Shown piece after piece: positions 1-9,598 of a DNA stretch of 64,000 nt (position 1 is the first letter of the stretch; each line of letters starts with the position of its first letter). The position numbers were made by a program, and so were the translations under genes. Source of the DNA: Vibrio aerogenes (GTDB lineage Bacteria > Pseudomonadota > Gammaproteobacteria > Enterobacterales > Vibrionaceae); NCBI RefSeq assembly GCF_024346755.1, contig NZ_AP024862.1, positions 868,001-932,000 on the forward strand, written 5' to 3'. A model generated the notes under the pieces. The model ran no database searches, was not told where the DNA came from, and saw nothing but the letters and a program-made list of their open reading frames with translations.

Positions 1-431
1 AAGGCATTCAGATTATTGAATTTGCCCAGTCAGGTCTCCGGCCTCTGATAAAAATAGCCAAAGCGCTTGCGATTGACTGGCATGTCATTACCGACGGAGA
101 TTCAGCCGGTAAAAAATATGCGACCACAGTCAGAAAGCAGCTGAGTCAGGATCTTGAAAGCCACAGGCTGACGACGTTGCCGGACAGAGATATCGAGCAT
201 TACCTTTATGACAATGGTTTTGAGTTCTTCTTTAAAGATTTACTGAAAATCCCGCATAACCACCCGATTCCGGCCAAAAAAGTCGTCATCAAGGTTCTGA
301 AAAAATATGCCAAACCGGATCTGGCACTGGCAATATTATCTTACTGTGAGCAGCAGGGCACCGACGTCATTCCTCCCTTGCTGCGAAAAACGATTAAACG
401 GGTCGTTTTAATGGCGAAAGAGAATACCTGA
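1..431 (+). CDS. ybjD: YbjD-type OLD-family ATP-dependent endonuclease, 3' end
   Basis: This is the C-terminal part of a protein that enters from upstream of the window. It is open from base 3 and stops at the TGA at 429-431. Visible near the start is VITDGDSAGKKYA, which fits the acidic DGD metal-binding motif of a TOPRIM domain, followed by the LPDRDIEHYLYDNGF segment typical of the DUF2813/YbjD branch of OLD-family proteins. Family members have an N-terminal SMC-like ATPase, not visible here, and a C-terminal TOPRIM nuclease. About 142 residues are present against roughly 550 in the E. coli protein. The cellular role of YbjD is not well defined. The family call rests on motif recognition only. 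Confidence 0.72.
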   Translation, partial: GIQIIEFAQSGLRPLIKIAKALAIDWHVITDGDSAGKKYATTVRKQLSQDLESHRLTTLPDRDIEHYLYDNGFEFFFKDLLKIPHNHPIPAKKVVIKVLKKYAKPDLALAILSYCEQQGTDVIPPLLRKTIKRVVLMAKENT

Positions 432-454
432 GTGAAAAAGAAAGGATGTAAAAC

Positions 455-616
455 TACCTGTTCCTAAATATGCTCCACTTTTGGCAACGAGGCAGATATC
501 GATAAGCAGACCTTCCGCGCCAGGGAAGGCGCGGCAGAGCCTCAAGGATGGGTTTATGGGTTTATGCGTGTCTGTGTTCGATATCTGCCTGAGTGACCTA
601 CAATTAGGAACAGGTA
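455..616. repeat. Nested inverted-repeat element of about 160 bp
   Basis: The ends are a perfect 13-bp inverted repeat, TACCTGTTCCTAA at 455-467 and its complement at 604-616. Inside lies a second 12-bp inverted repeat, GGCAGATATCGA at 491-502 and TCGATATCTGCC at 578-589, and within that a short hairpin, CCTTCC/GGAAGG at about 511-527. The element fills the space between the ybjD stop and the convergent LysR gene, and its right end nearly touches the LysR stop codon. It could be a small non-autonomous mobile element or a large bidirectional terminator structure. No coding potential was seen. Confidence 0.6.
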
Positions 617-617
617 T

Positions 618-1523
618 TTAGGTGAGTACTGAACGTCCTTTCATCATATCGAGTCCCTCTTTAATGACACAATCAACCAGAGGATAGTCATTCATATCAT
701 TACGCCAGATGAATGATAAAGTGCGGTTCATCATCAGCTCAGGGACATTCAACTCTGCCAGCACACCTTTTTCTATGAGTGGTTTCACTTCAAGATAAGG
801 CAGACAACTCAGATAATTTCCATTCATCACCAAACGGGTTAACACCGGCACAAAATCATATTCCCGCCAGACATCCAGTTGTTGCAGGTACGGATGAATT
901 GCACTTTCAAACACAGCTCTTGTCCCGGAGCCACTTTCCCTCAGCACCCAGCGTGCCTGTTCAAGCTGCTTGAAATCAACGAAAGGCAATTGGGTATATG
1001 GATGATCGGCACCAGCAACTATCGTTAAGTGATCGTTGCACCAGACTTCCTGCCGGAGACGATGATCATCACAACGTCCTTCGATGATACCGATATCACA
1101 ACGATAACTCAGCACATCTTCCAGCACGGAGTGAGAACTCTTGACCGAAACCTTCACCTGAACTTCAGGAAAAGTCTGATCGAGACGGCTGACGAGTTCG
1201 GGTAAGAGATGTTCTGCCGGTGTCTGACTGGCGCATACCGATAACTCCCCGCTCAGACTTTGCTGAGCAAAAAATCCTGCTTCGATTTGCCGGGCATCCT
1301 GCAACAGGCGTTTGGCCCGGGGCCTCAGCCATAGCCCCCAGTGAGTCAGTGACATCCGCTTTCCCTGACGCTCGAACAAAGGCCGTCCCATCACCTTTTC
1401 GAGCTGAGAAAGCGACATACTTGTCGCGGATTGGGTCAGAGCAAGCTTATCTGCAGCCAGGCTGACACTGCCACATTCAGCAATTGCATCAAATACTGCA
1501 ATCTGTTTAAGCGTATATCTCAC
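618..1523 (-). CDS. LysR-family transcriptional regulator (YeiE-like)
   Basis: This 301-residue protein has the LysR layout. An N-terminal winged helix-turn-helix covers about residues 4-65 (TLKQIAVFDAIAECGSVS, then AADKLALTQSATSMSLSQLE), and a periplasmic-binding-type effector domain covers about 90-295. The HTH with VFDAIAECGS and the following PLFERQGKR resemble the YeiE/CysB-like side of the family. It is divergent from focA, and a large palindrome lies in the shared promoter, so it probably controls focA, itself or both. The ligand is not predictable from the sequence. LysR identity is secure; the YeiE resemblance is approximate. Confidence 0.88.
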   Translation of the reverse strand: MRYTLKQIAVFDAIAECGSVSLAADKLALTQSATSMSLSQLEKVMGRPLFERQGKRMSLTHWGLWLRPRAKRLLQDARQIEAGFFAQQSLSGELSVCASQTPAEHLLPELVSRLDQTFPEVQVKVSVKSSHSVLEDVLSYRCDIGIIEGRCDDHRLRQEVWCNDHLTIVAGADHPYTQLPFVDFKQLEQARWVLRESGSGTRAVFESAIHPYLQQLDVWREYDFVPVLTRLVMNGNYLSCLPYLEVKPLIEKGVLAELNVPELMMNRTLSFIWRNDMNDYPLVDCVIKEGLDMMKGRSVLT

Positions 1524-1583
1524 AGATGATCCTGATTTACTATCGTCCTGAAAGGTAATTCGTTCTCATTCTACTTTACCCGG

Positions 1584-1612
1584 TTTAAGTATCAATATAA
1601 TTGATACTTAAA
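1584..1612. promoter_or_regulatory. 29-bp perfect palindrome, candidate LysR operator
   Basis: Arms TTTAAGTATCAAT (1584-1596) and ATTGATACTTAAA (1600-1612) are perfectly complementary around a 3-base centre. The ATC-N9-GAT core fits the T-N11-A style of LysR operators. It lies 60 bp upstream of the LysR start and 117 bp upstream of focA, in the divergent promoter. Confidence 0.7.
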
Positions 1613-1625
1613 TTCAGAATTTCCC

Positions 1626-1647
1626 ATTTTACCGTACAAAGTAAAAT
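1626..1647. promoter_or_regulatory. Second, shorter palindrome in the focA promoter
   Basis: ATTTTAC at 1626-1632 and GTAAAAT at 1641-1647 form a 7-bp inverted repeat with an 8-base spacer, 14 bp beyond the large palindrome. LysR regulators often bind a recognition and an activation site, and this pair fits that arrangement. The assignment is inferred from position and symmetry. Confidence 0.45.
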
Positions 1648-1728
1648 CCGTTATTCTACACGTTAATAATGTGCGACAACAAAAGCACCAGATTTATAAT
1701 TCGCTTCATACAGTAGTGGAGAGCGCAA

Positions 1729-2628
1729 ATGACTCAAAATACAGACTACTTTAATCCAGCCGAGATGATGGTTGAGGCAGAGAAATATGCCAGTGGTAAA
1801 ACAAAGAAATCAACCGGTACCATACTTGGTCTGGCGATGATGGCTGGCCTTTTCATCGGTCTTGCATTTATTTTCTATATTACAGTAACCACCGGCTCTT
1901 CTAATGTTGCCTGGGGGCTGAGTAAGCTGGCAGGCGGCGTTGCTTTCAGTCTTGGCCTGATCTTTGTCGTTATCTGCGGTGGTGAACTGTTTACCAGCTC
2001 TGTTTTGACCATTCTCGCAAGAGCCAATAAACAAATCACAACCACTAAAATGCTTTCCATCTGGGGCAAAGTCTATATTGGAAACTTTCTTGGCGCGATG
2101 CTGTTACTCGTCCTGGTTGCGGCAGCAGGTCTTTATTCTGGTGCACATGGCCAATGGGGTCTGAATGCACTGAATATCGCTCAACATAAGCTACACCACA
2201 CTTTTATTCAGGCCTTTGCACTGGGTATTCTGTGTAACTTACTGGTTTGCCTGGCTGTATGGCTGACTTTCAGTTCTCATAACGCTGCAACCAAAGCACT
2301 GATGACAATTATGCCTGTTACACTGTTTGTTTCATCAGGCTTCGAGCACTGTGTGGCAAATATGTTTATGATTCCGCTGGGTATCACAATTCACAGCTTT
2401 GCGCCCGCTTCTTTCTGGCACGACACAGGTGTTCACGCCAGTCACTATGCCGACCTGACCATCGCAAATTTTGTGCTGAAAAATCTTGTTCCGGTAACAC
2501 TGGGCAATATCGTTGGCGGTGCATTCCTGGTTGGTATGTCGAACTGGTTTGTCTTCAGTTACCCAAAAAAGAAACAGGCTGCAAAGGTTGATTCGCAGCA
2601 ATCAAATAATCCGACCCATAGTCTGTAA
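1729..2628 (+). CDS. focA: Formate channel FocA
   Basis: This 299-residue inner-membrane protein of the formate/nitrite transporter family moves formate or formic acid across the membrane during fermentation. Six membrane helices can be traced between about residues 30 and 285. Key motifs are GELFTS (about 85-90), which holds the selectivity-loop threonine, and GFEHCVANMF, whose His207 corresponds to the pore histidine of FocA. The ATG is preceded by GTGGAGAG at a suitable distance. Unlike E. coli, no pflB follows; the neighbour downstream is convergent yceI. A divergent LysR gene with operator-like palindromes suggests dedicated regulation. The charged tail PKKKQAAK is cytoplasmic. Confidence 0.9.
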   Translation: MTQNTDYFNPAEMMVEAEKYASGKTKKSTGTILGLAMMAGLFIGLAFIFYITVTTGSSNVAWGLSKLAGGVAFSLGLIFVVICGGELFTSSVLTILARANKQITTTKMLSIWGKVYIGNFLGAMLLLVLVAAAGLYSGAHGQWGLNALNIAQHKLHHTFIQAFALGILCNLLVCLAVWLTFSSHNAATKALMTIMPVTLFVSSGFEHCVANMFMIPLGITIHSFAPASFWHDTGVHASHYADLTIANFVLKNLVPVTLGNIVGGAFLVGMSNWFVFSYPKKKQAAKVDSQQSNNPTHSL

Positions 2629-2643
2629 ATATTCATCTGATAA

Positions 2644-2677
2644 AAAAACACCCGGATTGAATTTTCCGGGTGTTTTT
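2644..2677. terminator. Bidirectional terminator between focA and yceI
   Basis: A 12-bp perfect stem, AAAAACACCCGG (2644-2655) and CCGGGTGTTTTT (2666-2677), has A-tract and T-tract flanks. It ends both convergent genes. Confidence 0.88.
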
Positions 2678-2701
2678 CTAATTAGAAGTGAAAAGCAAAA
2701 A

Positions 2702-3271
2702 TTACTTTTTAATCCCTTCAACCTGCAAGTTCATATCAACATACTGAACGATACCTTTGGCTTTAATACCAAAATCAGCCAGTGTTAAACGGGTTTTTCC
2801 TTCAAAACCGGCACGTTCACCACCCCACGGGTCCTTTCCGGCACCCACTAAATGCGCATCGATACTGATTGGTTTGGTTTTTCCATACAAATTCAGGTTC
2901 CCCTCAATTGTAAAGTTACCCTGCCCCTTATCAATCACCTTAGTACTGGTAAACTCAGCAGAAGGATACTTACCGGTATTGATAAAATCACCACTCCGTA
3001 AATGCTTATCACGTTCGGCATGGTTTGAATCCAGACTTGAGGTATCGACTTTTACATGAACTTCAGAAGCTGAGATATTTTTTGGATCGTAGGAAAAACC
3101 GCCTTCGAATGAATTAAAACGACCAATAATATGGCTATATCCCAAATGACTCACTTCAAAGTTTATGGAAGCATGTCCGCCTTCCGTATCAATCACATAG
3201 TCTGCTGCTACAGCACTAAAAGACAATGACGCTGACAGTGCTAGTCCTGCAGCAATTAATGTTTTCTTCAT
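2702..3271 (-). CDS. yceI: YceI-family periplasmic lipid-binding protein
   Basis: The protein has 189 residues, with a signal peptide over about residues 1-22 cut after AVA. The remainder is a YceI-type lipocalin-like barrel; recognisable stretches are ADYVIDTEGGHASINFEVSH and YGKTKPISIDAHLVGAGKDP. YceI proteins bind isoprenoid or amphiphilic molecules and are often paired with cytochrome b561, as here. The start overlaps the stop of the upstream cytochrome b561 gene by four bases (ATGA), so the two are translationally coupled. Substrate is unknown. E. coli YceI responds to alkaline pH; no such signal can be read here. Confidence 0.9.
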   Translation of the reverse strand: MKKTLIAAGLALSASLSFSAVAADYVIDTEGGHASINFEVSHLGYSHIIGRFNSFEGGFSYDPKNISASEVHVKVDTSSLDSNHAERDKHLRSGDFINTGKYPSAEFTSTKVIDKGQGNFTIEGNLNLYGKTKPISIDAHLVGAGKDPWGGERAGFEGKTRLTLADFGIKAKGIVQYVDMNLQVEGIKK

Positions 3272-3807
3272 TTTGAAGCTCCTATCATTTTACGTAAGGT
3301 ATCATCTTTAGAGATAAAGTGATGTTTTAATGCCGCCAGTGCATGTAAGACAGCCATAATGATTAATGACCATGCGGCAATTGTATGAATGGTACCGGCC
3401 AAATCAGCCTGCCCCTCAAAAAGTTCTCCGGCCCCGGGAATCGTAAACAAGTTAAATACTTCAATCCCCCGGCCATCAGCCGTAGAAATGAGATATCCGG
3501 AAATAAAAATAATGAATAGATCAAGATATATTGCGTGATGAACCGCCGTTGCAGCGACCTGCTCAAAGCGGGATCCTTCAACTTTGGGTGATAAAGTAGA
3601 TGCTTTCCAGATCACCCTGAAAATAGTTAATAACGCAAAAAGAATACCCACTGACTTATGGATAAACGGCGCTTCGTGATACCAGTGGCTGTAGTAAGAC
3701 AAATCAACCATCCAAATTCCGACACCAAACATCCCGAATACAATAATGGCCGAGAGCCAGTGCATTAACCTTGCAATCAGGTTATAATTTTTTACAGCAT
3801 TGCCCAT
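3268..3807 (-). CDS. yceJ: Cytochrome b561 (YceJ type)
   Basis: This 179-residue protein has four predicted membrane helices (about 10-30, 48-66, 90-110 and 140-162). The histidines expected to ligate two b-type haems are in RLMHWLSA, HKSVGILFA, HHAIYLDL and HALAALKHH. Members of this family pass electrons between quinones and periplasmic acceptors. It is the first gene of a two-gene unit with yceI, overlapping it by four bases. Upstream (3808-4157) is non-coding and must hold the promoter. Family assignment is firm; the electron acceptor is not known. Confidence 0.9.
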   Translation of the reverse strand: MGNAVKNYNLIARLMHWLSAIIVFGMFGVGIWMVDLSYYSHWYHEAPFIHKSVGILFALLTIFRVIWKASTLSPKVEGSRFEQVAATAVHHAIYLDLFIIFISGYLISTADGRGIEVFNLFTIPGAGELFEGQADLAGTIHTIAAWSLIIMAVLHALAALKHHFISKDDTLRKMIGASK

Positions 3808-4157
3808 TGCTACACCTCTTACTCTTAAACTTCCTCCTCAAATCTGGCAGATAAGGGATTAATTGCATTTAAATAATAATTCTTTGAGTATTCATTATAA
3901 TTTATATTACTGGTACCTGATCAGATTGATGAACTTGTTCTAAAATTTTGAATATGTTTGGACTCTGATAACCCAGAGCGTGTTTTTTTCAGCAAATCGA
4001 TCGTGATTCCGATTAAGAAGAATATGTATCGTATCGGCCTGTCACTATGAACCATGCTCTAAGATGTTGAAAAATTTGTACTATATATTAGACAAAGACA
4101 AAAAAAAGTAGTAATACGGAAACTTAAAGAAAGCCATTATTTAACCGGAGAACTCTC
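3808..4157. other. Intergenic region with divergent promoters, 350 bp
   Basis: This AT-rich stretch separates the minus-strand cytochrome b561 gene from the plus-strand gene at 4158. A fragment, GAGCGTGTTTTT at about 3974, resembles the left end of the dispersed hairpin repeat at 4836. No palindromic operator or RNA gene was recognised. Confidence 0.5.
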
Positions 4158-4787
4158 TTGTTATTAGATATCCTGATCCAAAGCGTGAATGAGTTCCAGT
4201 CTGACTGTATGGCATTATGTAACAAACATTATCCTGCGATTCATAATCAGGGCATGACGGAGCATCATCTGGGAAAAGCTTTTTCCAGAAGACTTGAACG
4301 AACACTTGTGGAATTCGGACATACATGTGAGTCACATCCGGTTGAGTTACATATTGCTGCTGAACTGCCGCATCACTTCCGGGTTTCTTCTGACATCGGT
4401 ACCGTCTGGATATTAACGCATCACATGGTCAGTGCAAACAAGGCTTCCAAAGATAAGATTTTCCGTGATATTACTCTGTGGAAAAATGAGTATGGATATG
4501 CAATTCAGCCAACGGATATTTTGCTCCTGCTGGCTGATCACTGGATGACACGTGATTCCAAAAGCCGGGAGCTGCTTTACTGGTGGACAGGAAAGCTGCC
4601 GGATGAAATGGATGCATACAATGCACAGGGCATCGCACTACACAAAAGTGATTCGAAACTTCTGAAAAGCCTTGAGTCGATTCACGATTTTACCCCTTGC
4701 TATATCAAATACACTCACCCCTTAAAACGTTCAAAAGATCAGCAATTGGTTCGCAGGTACATTCAGCTCTATACCGTATTACAGTAA
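4158..4787 (+). CDS. Conserved-looking protein of unknown function
   Basis: This 209-residue soluble protein has no signal peptide or membrane helix and belongs to no family I recognise. The favoured start is a TTG at 4158, eight bases after GGAG; an ATG at 4209 is an alternative. The sequence is rich in His and Trp with charged helices, e.g. GMTEHHLGKAFSRRLERTL near the N-terminus, GTVWILTHHMV in the middle and LLYWWTGKLPDEMDAYN later. It sits alone between a b561 operon and a porin, followed by a hairpin repeat that may end its transcript. Codon use looks like that of its neighbours, so it is probably real. Confidence 0.65.
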   Translation: MLLDILIQSVNEFQSDCMALCNKHYPAIHNQGMTEHHLGKAFSRRLERTLVEFGHTCESHPVELHIAAELPHHFRVSSDIGTVWILTHHMVSANKASKDKIFRDITLWKNEYGYAIQPTDILLLLADHWMTRDSKSRELLYWWTGKLPDEMDAYNAQGIALHKSDSKLLKSLESIHDFTPCYIKYTHPLKRSKDQQLVRRYIQLYTVLQ

Positions 4788-4835
4788 ATTATAAGCTGCC
4801 CGTTAAACAGATCACTTCATATTTGGGATAGTCTC

Positions 4836-4909
4836 AGAGCGTGTTTATCTTTCATAGCCTAACCTGTAGTCGCCTGAAAGATGCACACGCTCTAGGGTCT
4901 GTTGACCCT
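4836..4909. repeat. Dispersed hairpin repeat (GCGTGTTTATCTTTCA family), full copy
   Basis: Two 19-base arms, 4836-4854 and 4875-4893, are complementary with two mismatches (agagcgtgtttatctttca and tgaaagatgcacacgctct). They are followed by a small palindrome AGGGTC-TGTT-GACCCT at 4894-4909. Partial relatives lie at about 3974, 16319 and 18704. It may also act as a terminator for the gene ending at 4787. Confidence 0.65.
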
Positions 4910-5015
4910 CACCATTCCTCTTGAGTTCAGTTAGGTATAAAAGTGAGATATTTATCATAAAAACTCATTAAAAGAGCGGGAGTCTTTGTGATCAAATTAG
5001 AAAAACAAACATTAA

Positions 5016-5029
5016 TGGGATCGTTCCCA
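5016..5029. promoter_or_regulatory. LacI-type operator candidate, TGGGA-N-CG-N-TCCCA
   Basis: The 14-bp near-palindrome TGGGATCGTTCCCA has the central CG usual for LacI/GalR regulators. It lies about 145 bp upstream of the porin start. The regulator is unknown. Confidence 0.4.
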
Positions 5030-5123
5030 ACAAAAAGACGATATATTATTTAACGACACCTAAATAAGAGTATTTTTCAATCACAATAATACTTATATGT
5101 GTTTATTAACACACAAATAAAGA

Positions 5124-6537
<1,414 letters not shown>

Positions 6538-6582
6538 TAATCCATCCCACTGCTGAACAATTCGGTTAACAGAACCTTTCAG

Positions 6583-6614
6583 TCCCCCCGGCTTCAGAAG
6601 TCAGGGGGATTTTT
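6583..6614. terminator. Terminator after the porin gene
   Basis: TCCCCC at 6583-6588 pairs with GGGGGA at 6604-6609 and is followed by a T run. It lies between convergent genes. Confidence 0.65.
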
Positions 6615-6629
6615 AATGTCTGGTAATCA

Positions 6630-7553
6630 TTAAGACTCACTGATCATCAGGCGCTTGTAAGCAAGCAGAGAACCGTCACTGTTGGCCTGCAAACGGAACA
6701 TATATGTCTCATCAGGCCCATCAAAGACCGTATCATTGTTCATGTACGTATCTGGTTCACCCCGGCTGATATAGTCTTCATGCGTCGTACAAATGTTCTG
6801 GCAGAAATAGTCGCTGAAGCCAAACTGGGATACAACAGAATCTGAATTATTAGTCCGGACTCTGAAATGAATATGAATGACCCGGCTGCTGTACCAACCC
6901 GGGAAACATGTTTTAAAGTTCACTCTTCCCGAACTGTCAGTGACCGCGATCCCGCGAAACCACTGAGAAGCCAAAGCATCTTCAGCATCTCCTGTACAAT
7001 AGCTGCTGTTAAATCTGCCGGTATCCGAAGCATCTGAAGTATCACCAGAATAAACACCTTCAACATTACAGTGCCAGACTTCAATTTCATAACCGGCTAA
7101 AGGCTCACAACTTTCATCCGTCAGTTGAAAACAAAGCTGCATCGGTAATCCGCTCAGCCCCTCTGAAATATCCTCACGATAAACACTGTCGAAGTAGCAG
7201 GGCCCTTCAGTTCGTTCTTCAGTCAAAGCCACGGTGCATGCTGCTGCAGAGGTAAAGATACTGTCATCCGGAAACCCTGCGGTCATAGCCTGAGTCCCGC
7301 CGGACAACCAGTCTGCTGATGGATTATCGCCCCCTTCTGCGGGTTCAGCAGTTTCACCGGATTGTCCGCCCGGAGGTCCGTCAGGGCGATCAGGACGATC
7401 AGGACGATCAGGTTTCCCCGGAGGTCCGGCAAGAAATTCATTTGCGTTCACACGCCCGATGACAACAGGAGCAACTGCGACGGCAGCCAGTGACGCTATC
7501 GTTTTCATCGCCTTACGACGTTCCAGCTGACATTTCTCATCATTATTATTCAT
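6630..7553 (-). CDS. Tat-exported intradiol ring-cleavage dioxygenase-like protein
   Basis: The protein has 307 residues. The N-terminus has twin arginines (LERRKAMKTIASLAAVAVAP), fitting a Tat signal. A Pro/Asp/Arg/Gly linker follows (residues about 43-63), encoded by 9-base tandem repeats around 7381-7412. The rest matches the intradiol dioxygenase fold: GPCYFDSVYREDI and GWYSSRVIHIHFRV supply the expected two Tyr and two His ligands of the non-haem Fe(III) site. Known intradiol enzymes cleave catechols; extracytoplasmic family members act on phenolics or remain uncharacterised. Several Cys (CTGD, CFPGW, CQNICTT) suggest disulfides, in keeping with export. It stands alone; no aromatic catabolic genes adjoin it. 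Confidence 0.82.
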   Translation of the reverse strand: MNNNDEKCQLERRKAMKTIASLAAVAVAPVVIGRVNANEFLAGPPGKPDRPDRPDRPDGPPGGQSGETAEPAEGGDNPSADWLSGGTQAMTAGFPDDSIFTSAAACTVALTEERTEGPCYFDSVYREDISEGLSGLPMQLCFQLTDESCEPLAGYEIEVWHCNVEGVYSGDTSDASDTGRFNSSYCTGDAEDALASQWFRGIAVTDSSGRVNFKTCFPGWYSSRVIHIHFRVRTNNSDSVVSQFGFSDYFCQNICTTHEDYISRGEPDTYMNNDTVFDGPDETYMFRLQANSDGSLLAYKRLMISES

Positions 7554-7683
7554 TTTCTTTCCTTATGTTTGTTGTTGAGATTCATCGATAAGAATAATCA
7601 CCAGCCAATATGAAACAAGTTTGTTTACATTCATTTACATACTTTTAACATAATACAGTGCGTAAAATCCAGACGAAGAATTG

Positions 7684-7834
7684 ATACCAATCTGGAAAAT
7701 AAACTGATCATCTGGATGTGTTTGGTGGAGCAAACATACAAGGGCATGGATGCCCTTGTTTAAGCGCCCATGGATGGCTTGAGCGGTTTGCGGAACCAGA
7801 TATATCCAGATCAGAAAGTTACTTAGAATGGTAT
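7684..7834. repeat. 151-bp palindromic dispersed repeat, copy 1
   Basis: This copy matches the one at 25363-25513 over the full 151 bases with six substitutions and no gaps. The ends are related inverted repeats (ATACCA.../...TGGTAT). Inside are CTGATCATCTGGAT paired with ATCCAGATCAG, and a hairpin ACAAGGGCAT/ATGCCCTTGT. There is no open reading frame of note. It resembles a MITE or a structured intergenic repeat. Confidence 0.8.
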
Positions 7835-7952
7835 GAATACCAATGCCTAAGCGCCTTTTTTATAAACGAAAAACGGATGTCTTGCGTGGTTTGCAGTACC
7901 AGATTTTGAGATCAAAGACTGATTCAGGAAAGATACGATGCAGGAAGAGGAT

Positions 7953-7975
7953 GCCGGAATCCCAAAGATTCCGGC
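7953..7975 (-). terminator. Hairpin downstream of yejF
   Basis: GCCGGAATC (7953-7961) pairs with GATTCCGGC (7967-7975). It lies about 35 bases past the yejF stop on the minus strand. The T tract after it is weak, so it may be a processing or stabilising hairpin. Confidence 0.5.
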
Positions 7976-8008
7976 TCAAAAGACCGCTGTGACAGAGGGA
8001 AATAATTA

Positions 8009-9598
8009 TCACACGGAAGAAAGTGCAACAAGTTCTTGGGTATATGGATGTTGTGGGGCAGAAAATAACTGACTGGTATTTCCCTGTTCGACAATCTGCC
8101 CCTGCCGCATCACAATCGTGTAATGGCACAATGACTTGATGACACTCAGATCATGGCTGATGAACAGATAAGACAGCCCATACTTCTTCTGCAAAGACTT
8201 CAGTAATTCCAGAACCTGCGCCTGAACCGTTCGATCCAGTGAGGATGTCGGCTCATCCAGAAGAATAAATTTCGGCTTTAAGACCAACGCCCTTGCAATC
8301 GCAATCCGTTGTCTTTGTCCTCCGGAAAACTCATTGGGATAACGGTGACGGGTTTGTGGATCCAGTCCCACTTCTTCCATCACCTGACAAATACGGATTT
8401 CAGCTTCATCTTTACTCAGTTGCTGATGCACATACAGGCCTTCACCAATCACCTCTGCCACAGACATTCGCGGATTCAATGCAGAAAACGGATCCTGAAA
8501 TACGACCTGCATCCGGCTCCGGAATGGCAGCATCGCTTTCCGGTCGAGTGCTTGCAGTTCTGTATTCTGATAGCGAATCATCCCTTCGCAATTGACTAAC
8601 CGCAGTATCGCCATACCCGTGGTCGATTTACCCGACCCACTTTCTCCGACAATACCAATTGTATGTCCTTCTTTTAAATCAAAGCCGACATCGGTGACCG
8701 CTTTGACATGGTCAGTCACCCGGCGAAAAACACCGCTGCGAATCTCAAACCAGACTTTTAAATGCCGGGCCTGAAGCAACATCTGCGATTCCTGAGACAC
8801 AGGAACCGGGCCGCCTTTCGGATCAGAGTCAATCAACTGACGTGTATAAGGATGCTCCGGCGCGTGAAACAGAAGTGAAGTCTCTTGTGTTTCAACTAAC
8901 CGCCCCTGTTGCATCACCGCAACCCGATCAGCAATTTTCCGCACAATACTCAGGTCATGCGTGATAAACAACATGGCCATACCCAGTTCTTTTTGCAGCG
9001 CTTTGAGTAAATCAAGGATCTGCGCCTGAACAGAAACATCAAGTGCTGTGGTTGGCTCATCGGCAATTAACAGCTCCGGTTCATTAATCAACGCCATCGC
9101 AATCATCACCCGCTGGCGTTCACCACCGGATAACTCATGCGGATAGGCAGATATTTTCTGTGCCGGATTCCGGATTCCAACTTTCTCCAGCCATGAAACA
9201 GCAACTGACTCAGCCTGCTTCTGACGAAGGCCCTTGTGAATAGAAAGCGTTTCAACCAGCTGACGACCAACAGGGTGCAACGGATTTAGCGACACCATTG
9301 GTTCCTGAAATATCATCCCGATTCTGCCGCCACGAATCCCTCTTAACTGCCGTAAAGAGCATGTCAGTGTATTGACATCACCGAACTGAATATCACCTTC
9401 CAGATAGTGGGCAGCCTTCGCGGGCAGCAACCTTAAGATCGCATTGGCGGTCACCGACTTCCCTGAACCACTCTCTCCCACCAGCGCCAGAGTTTCTCCC
9501 TGATTCACGGCCAGAGAAACCTGATGAGTGACCTGCTCTATGCTTCCGCGGCGTTCAAATCCGACCGAGAGATTTTCAATCTTTAGTACCTGAGTCAT
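8009..9598 (-). CDS. yejF: Peptide ABC transporter, duplicated ATPase YejF
   Basis: This 529-residue protein is two ABC ATPase cassettes in one chain. Each half shows a Walker A GESGSGKS (about residues 39-46 and 315-322), a signature (ELSGGERQR and EFSGGQRQR) and a Walker B with DEPT. It energises import through YejB and YejE. The yej system takes up oligopeptides and, in E. coli, microcin C. The start overlaps the yejE stop by four bases. It is the last gene of yejABEF. Length and organisation match E. coli YejF. Confidence 0.95.
   Translation of the reverse strand: MTQVLKIENLSVGFERRGSIEQVTHQVSLAVNQGETLALVGESGSGKSVTANAILRLLPAKAAHYLEGDIQFGDVNTLTCSLRQLRGIRGGRIGMIFQEPMVSLNPLHPVGRQLVETLSIHKGLRQKQAESVAVSWLEKVGIRNPAQKISAYPHELSGGERQRVMIAMALINEPELLIADEPTTALDVSVQAQILDLLKALQKELGMAMLFITHDLSIVRKIADRVAVMQQGRLVETQETSLLFHAPEHPYTRQLIDSDPKGGPVPVSQESQMLLQARHLKVWFEIRSGVFRRVTDHVKAVTDVGFDLKEGHTIGIVGESGSGKSTTGMAILRLVNCEGMIRYQNTELQALDRKAMLPFRSRMQVVFQDPFSALNPRMSVAEVIGEGLYVHQQLSKDEAEIRICQVMEEVGLDPQTRHRYPNEFSGGQRQRIAIARALVLKPKFILLDEPTSSLDRTVQAQVLELLKSLQKKYGLSYLFISHDLSVIKSLCHYTIVMRQGQIVEQGNTSQLFSAPQHPYTQELVALSSV

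Noticed and set aside
8293..8774. Plus-strand frames over yejF
   Set aside because: They are antisense to conserved ABC motifs and have no supporting features.
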